Below are positions 26,044 to 33,067 of a stretch of DNA of 64,000 nt, one piece after another. The DNA comes from an uncultured Collinsella sp. (GTDB lineage Bacteria > Actinomycetota > Coriobacteriia > Coriobacteriales > Coriobacteriaceae). The stretch lies in NCBI GenBank assembly GCA_900545615.1, contig UQZM01000005.1:4364-68363 (forward strand), written 5' to 3'. Both the position numbers and the translations under genes were made by a program. The number at the start of each line of letters is the position of its first letter. Positions within the stretch are counted from its first letter, which is position 1. The notes below the pieces were generated by a model. That model was not told the DNA's origin. It made no database searches and saw only the letters and a list, made by a program, of their open reading frames with translations.

Positions 26044-27093
26044 CTACTGCACCGCCTCGTGCTCGCGGCCCTCCAGGGCCAGCTGCACGTACTCGGCGGT
26101 CTTTATCTTGGCGATGGTGCCGGCCACGTCGAGCCGGTCGGTGTTATGGGAGGTGTAGGACTCGTCGGCCTGGGTCTCGACCTCGCCGTCGATGACGAAC
26201 TTGTCGTAGTTCAGGTCGCGCGAGTCGCAGGCGACGCGGTAGTAGCCGCCCATGTCCTCAGCCCTCAGGCGCTCCTCGCGGGTCATGAGGGTCTCGAAGA
26301 GCTTCTCGCCGTGGCGGGTGCCGATGACCTGGGTGCCAACGCGGCCGAAGACCTCCTGCACCGCCTCGGCGAGGTCGCCGATGGTCGATGCCGGCGCCTT
26401 CTGGATGAACAGGTCGCCGGGGTTGGCGTGCTCGAAGGCGAACTGGACCAGGTCTACGGCCTCGTCCAGGTTCATGAGGAAGCGGGTCATGTTGGGGTCG
26501 GTGACCGTGAGCGGCTCGCCCTTGCGGATGCGGTCGATGAACAGCGGGATGACCGAGCCGCGAGAGCACATGACGTTGCCGTAGCGCGTGCAGCAGATGG
26601 TGGTGCGGCCGGCGCCGTTGCGGGCGTTGGCGTAGATGATGGACTCCATCATGGCCTTGGACTTGCCCATGGCGTTGATGGGGTAGGCCGCCTTGTCGGT
26701 GGACAGGCACACGACGCGGTCCACGCCCTCGTCGATGGCGGCGTGAAGCACGTTGTCCGTGCCGATGACGTTGGTGCGCACGGCCTCCATGGGGAAGAAC
26801 TCGCAGGAGGGCACCTGCTTGAGGGCGGCGGCGTGGAAGATGTAGTCCACGCCGTGCATGGCGTCGCGCACCGACTGGGCGTTCCTCACGTCGCCGATGA
26901 AGAAGCGCACCTTGGACGCGAGCTCGGGGGACCTCTCCTGCAAGCGGTGGCGCATGTCGTCCTGCTTCTTCTCGTCGCGGGAGAAGATGCGGATCTCGGC
27001 CAGGTCGTAGTCCATGAAGTGCTTGAGGACGGTGTTGCCGAACGAGCCGGTGCCGCCCGTGATCATCAGGGTCTTGTCTTTAAAGGAGCTCAT
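26044..27093 (-). CDS. capE: CapE/FnlA-type UDP-GlcNAc 4,6-dehydratase/5-epimerase
   Basis: A 349-residue short-chain dehydrogenase with LMITGGTGSFGNTVLKHF (NAD(P)-binding), FSRDEKKQDDMRHRL, YIFHAAALKQVPSCEFFP and VVCLSTDKAAYPINAMGKSK, where the SDR Tyr is replaced by Met-x3-Lys as in the inverting dehydratases CapE/FnlA. The product is UDP-2-acetamido-2,6-dideoxy-L-arabino-hexos-4-ulose, passed to CapF. The gene overlaps the upstream glycosyltransferase by ATGA. Assignment to CapE rather than FlaA1 or WbjB homologues is supported by capF and capG nearby. Confidence 0.88.
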   Translation of the reverse strand: MSSFKDKTLMITGGTGSFGNTVLKHFMDYDLAEIRIFSRDEKKQDDMRHRLQERSPELASKVRFFIGDVRNAQSVRDAMHGVDYIFHAAALKQVPSCEFFPMEAVRTNVIGTDNVLHAAIDEGVDRVVCLSTDKAAYPINAMGKSKAMMESIIYANARNGAGRTTICCTRYGNVMCSRGSVIPLFIDRIRKGEPLTVTDPNMTRFLMNLDEAVDLVQFAFEHANPGDLFIQKAPASTIGDLAEAVQEVFGRVGTQVIGTRHGEKLFETLMTREERLRAEDMGGYYRVACDSRDLNYDKFVIDGEVETQADESYTSHNTDRLDVAGTIAKIKTAEYVQLALEGREHEAVQ

Positions 27094-28367
27094 CTGATGC
27101 CTTTCATATTTACCAAATCATCAATACTTTCTAGAAGTCGTTTGAAGAATTTCCGGCGCGAAAAACGTTCTGCGTAAAGTCGACGAGCACCTTCCGCCAT
27201 AGCGGTGCGTTCCTCAGGGTTGAGCCTCGAAAACCGTCGCATTGCTTCGGCAAGAGCTTTGGGATCCTCAGCCGGGCATGTGACGCCGCAACCTGATTCC
27301 TCCACAATTTCGCCAACCGTGCCGTCAACCGCGCATAGGACAGGTTTACCTGCCGCTAGATAGGACTGGAACTTGCGGGGAATCGTGTAAACGGGGACCA
27401 GAGATCCGCCGTCTGCTGGCCTGGATAGCGTGAGCAGCATGACATCGGAGTTTGCGTAAACATTCGGCATGGCCTCGATCGGCTTACGGTCTATGAACTC
27501 AACGTTGTCAGCCCCCAGTTCAGCGGCGAGCTCCTTGCAGAACGCAAGATGAGAGCCAGAGCCGACAATGCGAACTCGCACAGGCGAATCGGCAGCGAGC
27601 GCGGCGGCTCGAACGATGGTCTCAACACCCTGGTTGCCGCCTATGTTGCCGGCGAAGGTAAACACTGTCTCGTCGTCTACGTAGGAGGGTGCGTTGGAGA
27701 CGTGCTCAAATGCCTCTTCAGCGAACTGAGGGAGCCAAGTAGTTTTAAGCTCCGGCAGGCCAAGCTGCTCTTCGAAGTAGGTTGAAAATCCTGGGGAGGT
27801 CACGGCCACCATGTCGGCGCGACCATAAATGCTGCGGGACACTCGGCGCATGATATTGAAAGGAAGACCGTTACGGTTCAAGCCACCTGTCAGCATATCC
27901 TCGGGCCATAAATCAAACGACCACAAGAGGCACGGAATTCCCTGGTTCTCCGCGATGCGGAGTGCGGGCAGCGCCATAAGAATGGGCGAGAACTGCATAC
28001 AAATCACGCAGTCGTAGCGTCTATCCATTGCGGCACGTGTCAACCATGCCGCAATGGGAAACGAGACATAATTGGCTATACGTCTAAGTTTGTTGAGGCC
28101 CTTTAAGTCGGCACCTCGGGCGATTATGGGAACACGCACCACACGCACGCCATCAACCATCTCGTTATTATGCTTGCCCCGACGGAATTCCTCTGGCACC
28201 ATGCCATCCGGATAATTTGGCAAAGCCGTTAGGACTGTGACGTCGTGACCAAGCCGCACCAACCCCTCACATACTTCAGAGACATTAAACGGTTCGGGCT
28301 TATAGTGTTGACTTACCACCAGAATTTTTAAGGCGTTGGCCTTCTCTTTATCTACTGTTGATTTCAT
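27090..28367 (-). CDS. WbuB-like glycosyltransferase (GT4), probable L-fucosamine transferase
   Basis: A 425-residue GT-B protein. The N-terminal half has ILVVSQHYKPEPFNVSEVCE, TALPNYPDGMVPEEFRRG and LWSFDLWPEDMLTGG, which are the marks of the WbuB group. The C-terminal half has FTFAGNIGGNQGVETIVRAA and IPRKFQSYLAAGKPVL. WbuB-type enzymes are thought to transfer N-acetyl-L-fucosamine, which fits the UDP-FucNAc genes next to it. The start is ATG 28367, which shares one base with the stop of the preceding transferase (TAATG), so coupling is likely; the longer frame to 28442 would overlap that gene. Confidence 0.8.
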   Translation of the reverse strand: MKSTVDKEKANALKILVVSQHYKPEPFNVSEVCEGLVRLGHDVTVLTALPNYPDGMVPEEFRRGKHNNEMVDGVRVVRVPIIARGADLKGLNKLRRIANYVSFPIAAWLTRAAMDRRYDCVICMQFSPILMALPALRIAENQGIPCLLWSFDLWPEDMLTGGLNRNGLPFNIMRRVSRSIYGRADMVAVTSPGFSTYFEEQLGLPELKTTWLPQFAEEAFEHVSNAPSYVDDETVFTFAGNIGGNQGVETIVRAAALAADSPVRVRIVGSGSHLAFCKELAAELGADNVEFIDRKPIEAMPNVYANSDVMLLTLSRPADGGSLVPVYTIPRKFQSYLAAGKPVLCAVDGTVGEIVEESGCGVTCPAEDPKALAEAMRRFSRLNPEERTAMAEGARRLYAERFSRRKFFKRLLESIDDLVNMKGIR

Positions 28368-29011
28368 TAACGGCCCGTCTTGGATTTCCCAAACATGGCA
28401 CCGAATGTGCCAGTGAAACATTTCCAATCGATACAAAAACAACGATTGCGCACGTAGTGAAGTTCAATCTGTTGACGCAAGCCGCTCTCGAAGGTCGCGG
28501 CGTTGCGGTCAGTGGCCTGCCATAGACCGGTAATGCCCGGGGTGACGCTCAGCAGCTCCTCCCTCTCCTCGTCGGAGAAATGCTGCTCCAACTCATCGCG
28601 CGTGATGGGACGCGGACCGATGACAGAGAGGTCACCCTTGAGCACATTGAGAAACTGCGGCACCTCGTCGATAGAACACTTACGGATAAACTGGCCCACT
28701 TTAGTGATGCGCGGGTCGTCATCGACTTTGCGCTCGACCTCCCACTGGTGCAGCTGTTCAGGGCTTAGGTACTTCTGGACATCATTGGCATCGGTGACCA
28801 TGCTGCGGAGCTTAAGCACGCGAATCACCCGGCCTCCCCTGCCCACGCGCTCCTGCGTGTAGACCGGGCAGCCAGGAGACTCCGCGCATATCGCGGCACA
28901 GACTCCTGCCATGGGAATCGCCAGCAGCACGGTGCAACCGGCGCTGAAAGCTATATCGAACGTTCTCTTGCATATGCGGTAGAAGAGGGTCCCGGTAGGT
29001 TTCCTAGGCAT
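28367..29011 (-). CDS. Initiating sugar-1-phosphate transferase (second of two)
   Basis: A 214-residue bacterial sugar transferase: one N-terminal membrane hairpin (FDIAFSAGCTVLLAIPMAGV), RVGRGGRVIRVLKLRSMVTD, RKCSIDEVPQFLNVLKGDLS, VIGPRPITRDELEQ and VTPGITGLWQATDRN, in the standard order. These enzymes load the first sugar phosphate onto undecaprenyl phosphate. It overlaps the preceding, longer sugar transferase by 8 bases. The first sugar cannot be told from sequence. Confidence 0.85.
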   Translation of the reverse strand: MPRKPTGTLFYRICKRTFDIAFSAGCTVLLAIPMAGVCAAICAESPGCPVYTQERVGRGGRVIRVLKLRSMVTDANDVQKYLSPEQLHQWEVERKVDDDPRITKVGQFIRKCSIDEVPQFLNVLKGDLSVIGPRPITRDELEQHFSDEEREELLSVTPGITGLWQATDRNAATFESGLRQQIELHYVRNRCFCIDWKCFTGTFGAMFGKSKTGR

Positions 29012-29801
29012 GGGCTAGCACCCCGCCAACGGAAAAGTCTCGGGAAATGCCTCTAGCAGGCACCCCCCCCGTTATCATTTCAACAACCGTGAGCGCCACG
29101 ATCTTCAGGTCAGTGGCTATGCCGCGCTTGGCGATATATTCAAGATCACGACGAACCATGCCGTCGAAGTCGGTATCGTTGCGGTCAGTCACCTGCCACC
29201 AGCCGGTGATGCCCGGCTTCACAGCCAAGCGCTGCAGGTCGTACTCGGTATACTCCGCGACCTCATTGGGCAGCGGCGGGCGCGGGCCGACGACGGACAT
29301 CTGACCCATGAACACGTTCAGGAACTGCGGGAACTCGTCGATGGAGTGCTTGCGGATGAACTTTCCGATCTTGGTGACACGCGGGTCGTTCTTCATCTTG
29401 AACATGGCGCCGGCGATCTCGTTCTGCTCCTTAAGTTCGGCGAGGCGCTCGTCGGCGTCCCTGTACATGGAACGGAACTTCCACATGCGGAAGGTAGTCA
29501 GGCTGCCGTCGGGGCGGGTCTGGCCCACGCGGATCTGGCTGTAGAAGGGGCTGCCCTCGCTCTCCAGACGGATGAACGCCGCGAGCACCATGCTGGGGAC
29601 CGCGATGACGACGAGCACGGCACCGCTGAAAACGATGTCGAACGCGCGCTTGACGGCCCTGTAGGCTAGGCGCGAGCGGTCCCAGTCCATGATGGATTGC
29701 ATGGCCTTGTAACGGCCGGCGCCCTCGCGCCGGTCCATGGCCTGAGCAATCAGCGCCGCCCCCACAGGCGTATCCGTTGCATATTGAGTTTTATCCGACA
29801 C
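29004..29801 (-). CDS. Initiating sugar-1-phosphate transferase (first of two)
   Basis: Bacterial sugar transferase of about 265 residues with AFDIVFSAVLVV-like membrane hairpin near the N-terminus, SLTTFRMWKFRSMYRDADER, IRKHSIDEFPQFLNVFMGQM, VVGPRPPLPNEVAEY and KPGITGWWQVTDRNDTDF. The frame is open to 29957, which would run 91 bases into the antiterminator gene. GTG 29801 with GGAAGAG before it, or GTG 29816, are more credible starts. It is the first biosynthetic gene after the antiterminator. Having two such enzymes in tandem is unusual; one may act on a different lipid-linked unit or be redundant. Confidence 0.8.
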   Translation of the reverse strand: MSDKTQYATDTPVGAALIAQAMDRREGAGRYKAMQSIMDWDRSRLAYRAVKRAFDIVFSGAVLVVIAVPSMVLAAFIRLESEGSPFYSQIRVGQTRPDGSLTTFRMWKFRSMYRDADERLAELKEQNEIAGAMFKMKNDPRVTKIGKFIRKHSIDEFPQFLNVFMGQMSVVGPRPPLPNEVAEYTEYDLQRLAVKPGITGWWQVTDRNDTDFDGMVRRDLEYIAKRGIATDLKIVALTVVEMITGGVPARGISRDFSVGGVLAHA

Positions 29802-29866
29802 GTTCTCTTCCAACACTTCGTCCCCGGTCGGGAATCCTCCCTGTTTGATATTGCGGTCGCCAGCAG

Positions 29867-30421
29867 CTAGGCAATCGCCTTTTTGAGGTTGCGCATCACA
29901 CGCTGCTCGTTGGAAAGCACTGCGAGGCCCACGCGAGTGGTTACGCGTCGGCCGCACAGATCGAGCTCCAAATAAGCCGTGCTCTTGCGTCTGTTAATGG
30001 TTTTGATAAGGCCTTCGTGGCCCAACAGCGGACCAGACATCACTACGACCTGGTCGCCGTCTTTTAAGGCCTCGCTCATGGGAACTACGCGGTCTCCCCT
30101 ATTGGTAAAACTGCCAATGAGCTGGGTCTCTTCTTTTGCCAGCGGCACAAACTGACCGTCCTGGGAAAGCACCCTGGCAAAGTCGTCCATGCGCAGCAGA
30201 TACTGTTGCACGGTGCGGGGATCTGCTGAATCGCAGATGAGATAACCGGGGAACAGCGGCTTGGTCGTGTTGACCCACTCGCCGTGAACCTTGATCTCGG
30301 TTTGATATTGGGGATAAAAGATCTCCTGCATGGCGTCAGACGGCACCACGCGCTCGATGCGCTCGCGCATTACGTCTTCGCGACCGTTTATGACCTGGAT
30401 CACATACCACACGAGCACCAC
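29867..30421 (-). CDS. loaP: LoaP-type NusG paralogue, operon-specific antiterminator
   Basis: A 184-residue protein. The N-terminal NusG domain starts VWYVIQVINGREDVMRERIE and includes FYPQYQTEIKVHGEWVNTTK and PLFPGYLICDSADP. The C-terminal KOW domain has LKDGDQVVVMSGPLLGHEGL and STAYLELDLCGRRVTTRVGL. The 'MSGPLLGHEG' KOW loop and the position at the head of a long polysaccharide operon fit LoaP, a specialised NusG that lets RNA polymerase pass terminators in one operon after binding an RNA dual hairpin. The start is GTG 30421 after AAGGGG. Two adjacent hairpins lie in its own leader. Confidence 0.85.
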   Translation of the reverse strand: MVLVWYVIQVINGREDVMRERIERVVPSDAMQEIFYPQYQTEIKVHGEWVNTTKPLFPGYLICDSADPRTVQQYLLRMDDFARVLSQDGQFVPLAKEETQLIGSFTNRGDRVVPMSEALKDGDQVVVMSGPLLGHEGLIKTINRRKSTAYLELDLCGRRVTTRVGLAVLSNEQRVMRNLKKAIA

Positions 30422-30581
30422 CCCCTTGCTGTCTTACATGTGGCTCATGGGGTTTGGGTATGGCTTCGCCAGGGCGCTTGTGCGCGAAGGCGCTCCATAT
30501 TCAAACCCTGAGCCCAGTCAGACAAGCACGTGGCTCTGCCCCACCGTGAACGGTATGTACAAATACAGCTGCTAGAGACGC

Positions 30582-30670
30582 GGACGTGTATCGCAAAATG
30601 ACCACGTCCCCAGCTGGCTGCGTGCGGGCCAGTCAAGCGGGTACAAAACTGGACCGCACGCAAACAGCTG
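30582..30670 (-). promoter_or_regulatory. Dual RNA hairpin in the capsule leader, candidate LoaP recognition element
   Basis: On the minus-strand transcript, hairpin A pairs 30661-30648 with 30633-30620 (13 of 14 pairs, 14-base loop) and is extended by a 6-bp outer stem (30670-30665 with 30616-30611) across a small internal loop. One base later, hairpin B pairs 30609-30603 with 30588-30582 (7 perfect pairs, 14-base loop). Neither is followed by a T-run. Known LoaP targets are two adjacent hairpins in the operon leader; the match is in layout and place, not in demonstrated sequence. Confidence 0.55.
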
Positions 30671-31138
30671 CAGAACTGCTACGTATTGTCATGCGAAACT
30701 ATTAAATGCATCCTCAAATTAACTCAATGCAAATAATTAACGTTGCATGACATCTTTATTGGAGCTCGTGGTGTTTCTAGCACCGCCGTTACGGCCGGAT
30801 GCTGATCGACCCTGTGCTTTGTGACTTGCTAGAGCCGTGAGCACAGTTGAACTCATGTAACCTTAGGTATCATAGCACAAGCTGGTAACGAAACCTATTT
30901 GGTTAGTGGTGAACAACATTTCGTTCATTTTGCGTGATCAAGGGGGGTTGTTTTGGGGTGTTGTTCACGTTGGCGCAGGTTATTGGGGTGCGGTGCGTGT
31001 TGCGTGGCGATAATGGGGTCGAGTTGGCCCTTCTTGTCGTCCTGTTTAATTATGTTTGTCTAACAAACTATGTACAGATATGGGAAATTAATTGCGCAAC
31101 TTTTTGTGGCGGTACTTTGGGGTGCATGGTGGCTGTAT
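30671..31138. other. Long intergenic region upstream of the capsule operon
   Basis: About 470 bases between the capsule leader and the tRNA terminator. It holds the candidate capsule promoter near 30870. A G/T-rich stretch (30940-31010) can be read as a short frame, but this has no ribosome site and no protein-like features. No other gene or RNA was recognised. Confidence 0.45.
30869..30877 (-). promoter_or_regulatory. Candidate extended -10 promoter for the capsule operon
   Basis: On the minus strand the bases read TGCTATGAT, an extended -10 box. The -35 region is poor. Transcription from here would give a leader of roughly 440 bases before the loaP start, carrying the dual hairpin. Confidence 0.35.
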
Positions 31139-31170
31139 ATAAAAAGAGCCCGCGGTTTCCCGAAGGCTCT
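31139..31170 (-). terminator. Terminator behind tRNA-Ala
   Basis: Stem AGAGCC (31170-31165) with GGCTCT (31150-31145), enclosing a GC-rich inner hairpin, followed on the minus strand by TTTTTATA. It directly follows the tRNA. Confidence 0.8.
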
Positions 31171-31180
31171 GCATTCACGA

Positions 31181-31256
31181 TGGTGGAGACGAGGGGGATC
31201 GAACCCCTGACCTCTTGACTGCCAGTCAAGCGCTCTCCCAGCTGAGCTACGCCCCC
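31181..31256 (-). tRNA. tRNA-Ala (anticodon GGC)
   Basis: 76 bases including encoded CCA. The 5' end GGGGGCG pairs with CGTCTCC (two G-U pairs). The D arm has AGCTCAGCTGGGAGAGC. The anticodon stem-loop CTTGACTGGCAGTCAAG gives a seven-base loop CTGGCAG with anticodon GGC. The T arm is GGGGTTCGATCCCC. All standard features are present, and a terminator follows. Confidence 0.95.
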
Positions 31257-31320
31257 GTGACGAGGTAGTACTATAGGGGAAGATTCTTGGTTGTGCAAGA
31301 AGTTTTTTGGGTTGAATCTC

Positions 31321-32037
31321 TTACTTACGGGTTTTCCTGGGGCAGAAATAATCACTCTTCGAGCGATTATTTTTATCCGCCGTCCCGATAAAACCCTGAT
31401 GCAACAAGAATCCTATTGCCACGCCTTGATGGACTTGAATGGTTGCCGTGCCCCGGACGATGTTGCTGATGCCGGTGTCGACTAGTAATCCCAAGGGGCT
31501 GTGGTCTAGTTCCCATTCTAGGCCTTGTTCGGTTACTTCGGTGTTGGGGGCTAGGGCGACGATGGAGAAGGTGCTGTTCTCGTGGCTTTGTATAGTCCAG
31601 GATTCGCCTTCGTGCAAGATGCGGGCGGTTACGTTGTCCTCTTCTATCCAGACGGGGGCGTCCTTGTAGCCCGCAAGCAGCCCCAGCACGGACAGGGCCA
31701 TGTCGGGGCGGCCTCCGGTGGCGCAGGTTGATACTAGTTCGGCACCGGGCCAGCGGCGGCGGATTGCGTCTAGAGCTAGGGCCAGATCGGTGTAGTCCTT
31801 GTAGGGGTTGTGGCGCTCTACTTCGAAGTCCTTGGCGGCATCGACTAGAGCTCGGCCCTCATCGCTTACCGTGTCGGCGTCACCGACATAGACGTCGCAG
31901 CTCAAGCCGGCACCTAGAAGGACATCCAGGCCGCGGTCCACAGCGACGACGTGGTCGCACTCCCCTACCAGTCGGCTCAGTAGCTCTGCGCTCGTCACTA
32001 CAGGGGAGCCGCATACTACTAATACTTTCTCGGACAA
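31321..32037 (-). CDS. thiN: Thiamine pyrophosphokinase
   Basis: A 238-residue protein with the family's conserved positions: HVVAVDRGLDVLLGAGLSCD, VYVGDADTVS (substrate-binding Asp), NPYKDYTDLALALD (KxxTDxxxAL motif) and TCATGGRPDMALSVLGLL (GGRxDH-like motif, here RPDM). It transfers pyrophosphate from ATP to thiamine to make thiamine diphosphate. The C-terminal part is the beta-sandwich with GISNIVRGTATIQVHQGVAI. The last 20 or so residues are polar and appear to be an extension. The gene follows the HAD phosphatase by 9 bases and probably shares its transcript. Confidence 0.85.
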   Translation of the reverse strand: MSEKVLVVCGSPVVTSAELLSRLVGECDHVVAVDRGLDVLLGAGLSCDVYVGDADTVSDEGRALVDAAKDFEVERHNPYKDYTDLALALDAIRRRWPGAELVSTCATGGRPDMALSVLGLLAGYKDAPVWIEEDNVTARILHEGESWTIQSHENSTFSIVALAPNTEVTEQGLEWELDHSPLGLLVDTGISNIVRGTATIQVHQGVAIGFLLHQGFIGTADKNNRSKSDYFCPRKTRK

Positions 32038-32046
32038 CGACCTCGC

Positions 32047-32736
32047 CTAGCCCTCAAAAGAAAGCACGCGAGCAAGGTCCAGCTCCTCGTAGCTGTCGAT
32101 AAAGATGTCGCAGTTGGCGCGCACATCGTCACGCTTCATGCGACCATGCGGGTCATAGATGCCCACGCGCTTAAAGCCAGCGGCGCCGGAGCTCTTAAGG
32201 CCAAAGATCGCATCCTCAAACACCCATGCGCGCTCAAACTTGCGCCCGTGGCGCTCCTCCAAGCGACGCAGCGCAAGTTCATACACATCCGGGAACTGTT
32301 TGGAACGTCCAGCCTCGCCCGTCGTGGTAACAAACTCCATGTAAGCGTCAAGCCCGGCACCAGCAAGTGCAGACTTTACCAGCTCGGCTGGCGTGGACGT
32401 GGCCACACACATGGCAATACCAGCCGCCTTCGCCTGCTCCAAAAATGCCAGCAGGCCCTCGCGCGGCGGTACCTTGGAGTAGCCATCGATCAGAATCTCG
32501 CCCAGCTCGCGATACAGATCCTCGCCACCTATGCCAATGCCCCACGTGTCGTGGTATGCCTGACATTCGTCCTCGAGCGACAGGTGCTCAAATTGGGCAA
32601 AATCATCCACGGTCACGTCAATCCCGTGGCGATGCAATAACTCGGGCTGGGCATAGGCCCAAACGGGGGTGCTATTAACCAGCGTGCCATCGCAATCGAA
32701 AAGAAAAGCAACCCTGGGAGCGGCGGTACGGGACAT
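32047..32736 (-). CDS. HAD-superfamily phosphatase, phosphoglucomutase/phosphoglycolate phosphatase-like
   Basis: A 229-residue protein with HAD motif I FLFDCDGTLVNSTPVW (nucleophile Asp), motif II ATSTPAELVKSAL, a conserved Lys in GEAGRSKQFPDVYELAL, and motif III/IV AWVFEDAIFGLKSSGAAGF. The helical cap inserted after motif I places it with beta-phosphoglucomutase-type sugar phosphatases. The exact substrate is unknown; nearness to the glycogen genes and the shared operator-like sites upstream hint at a sugar phosphate. ATG 32736 follows GAAAGG and is preferred over the start at 32757. Confidence 0.8.
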   Translation of the reverse strand: MSRTAAPRVAFLFDCDGTLVNSTPVWAYAQPELLHRHGIDVTVDDFAQFEHLSLEDECQAYHDTWGIGIGGEDLYRELGEILIDGYSKVPPREGLLAFLEQAKAAGIAMCVATSTPAELVKSALAGAGLDAYMEFVTTTGEAGRSKQFPDVYELALRRLEERHGRKFERAWVFEDAIFGLKSSGAAGFKRVGIYDPHGRMKRDDVRANCDIFIDSYEELDLARVLSFEG

Positions 32737-32757
32737 AAACGAACCTTTCGATGTCAA

Positions 32758-32846
32758 ATGGTAAACATCCTGCTAAAAACGTTTTACCAAACGTCAGACT
32801 AACAATCTTGAAACCCTAATTGGTAAAACTGTCAAGAGTTTTACCA
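32758..32846. promoter_or_regulatory. Cluster of TGGTAAAAC operator-like sites between the HAD gene and glgB
   Basis: Four half-sites lie in 89 bases: TGGTAAAC at 32759; GTTTTACCA ending 32789, in a near-palindrome around AACGTT; and a perfect inverted repeat TGGTAAAACT (32821-32830) with AGTTTTACCA (32837-32846). A similar site occurs at 42647 before the GH13-GH77 gene. CG-centred palindromes of this sort are typical of LacI-family regulators. The remaining bases to 33067 hold the glgB leader, in which nothing else was recognised. Confidence 0.5.
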
Positions 32847-33067
32847 TCGCAATTCTGCCAGTGGTCTAAACATGGCGCTCGCCGATTAAACACCGCCGCA
32901 AATCCACTTTTCTCCATAAAAGTAACGAACAGGTGTTATCGTATTTCGTGCCGAAAGTTCCACCGAGCACGCGAGGTGGAACGAATCATAGAACTATCGC
33001 CGTCCCTTCGATTCGTGCAGCCTTGGACCTTTCGCATCTAGTCACCAAGGCAACACGCTGCCGCGTC

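Noticed and set aside
25918..27177. Plus-strand open frame of 419 codons opposite capE/capF
   Set aside because: Shadow of capE and capF; repetitive Val/Gly/His/Asp composition without motifs.
30934..31218. Plus-strand ORF of 94 codons before the tRNA
   Set aside because: Its 3' end runs through the antisense of the tRNA-Ala gene, and it has no ribosome site.
31345..31378. Hairpin with T-run on the plus strand inside the 3' end of thiN
   Set aside because: It lies within coding sequence and no plus-strand gene precedes it; probably chance or a relic.
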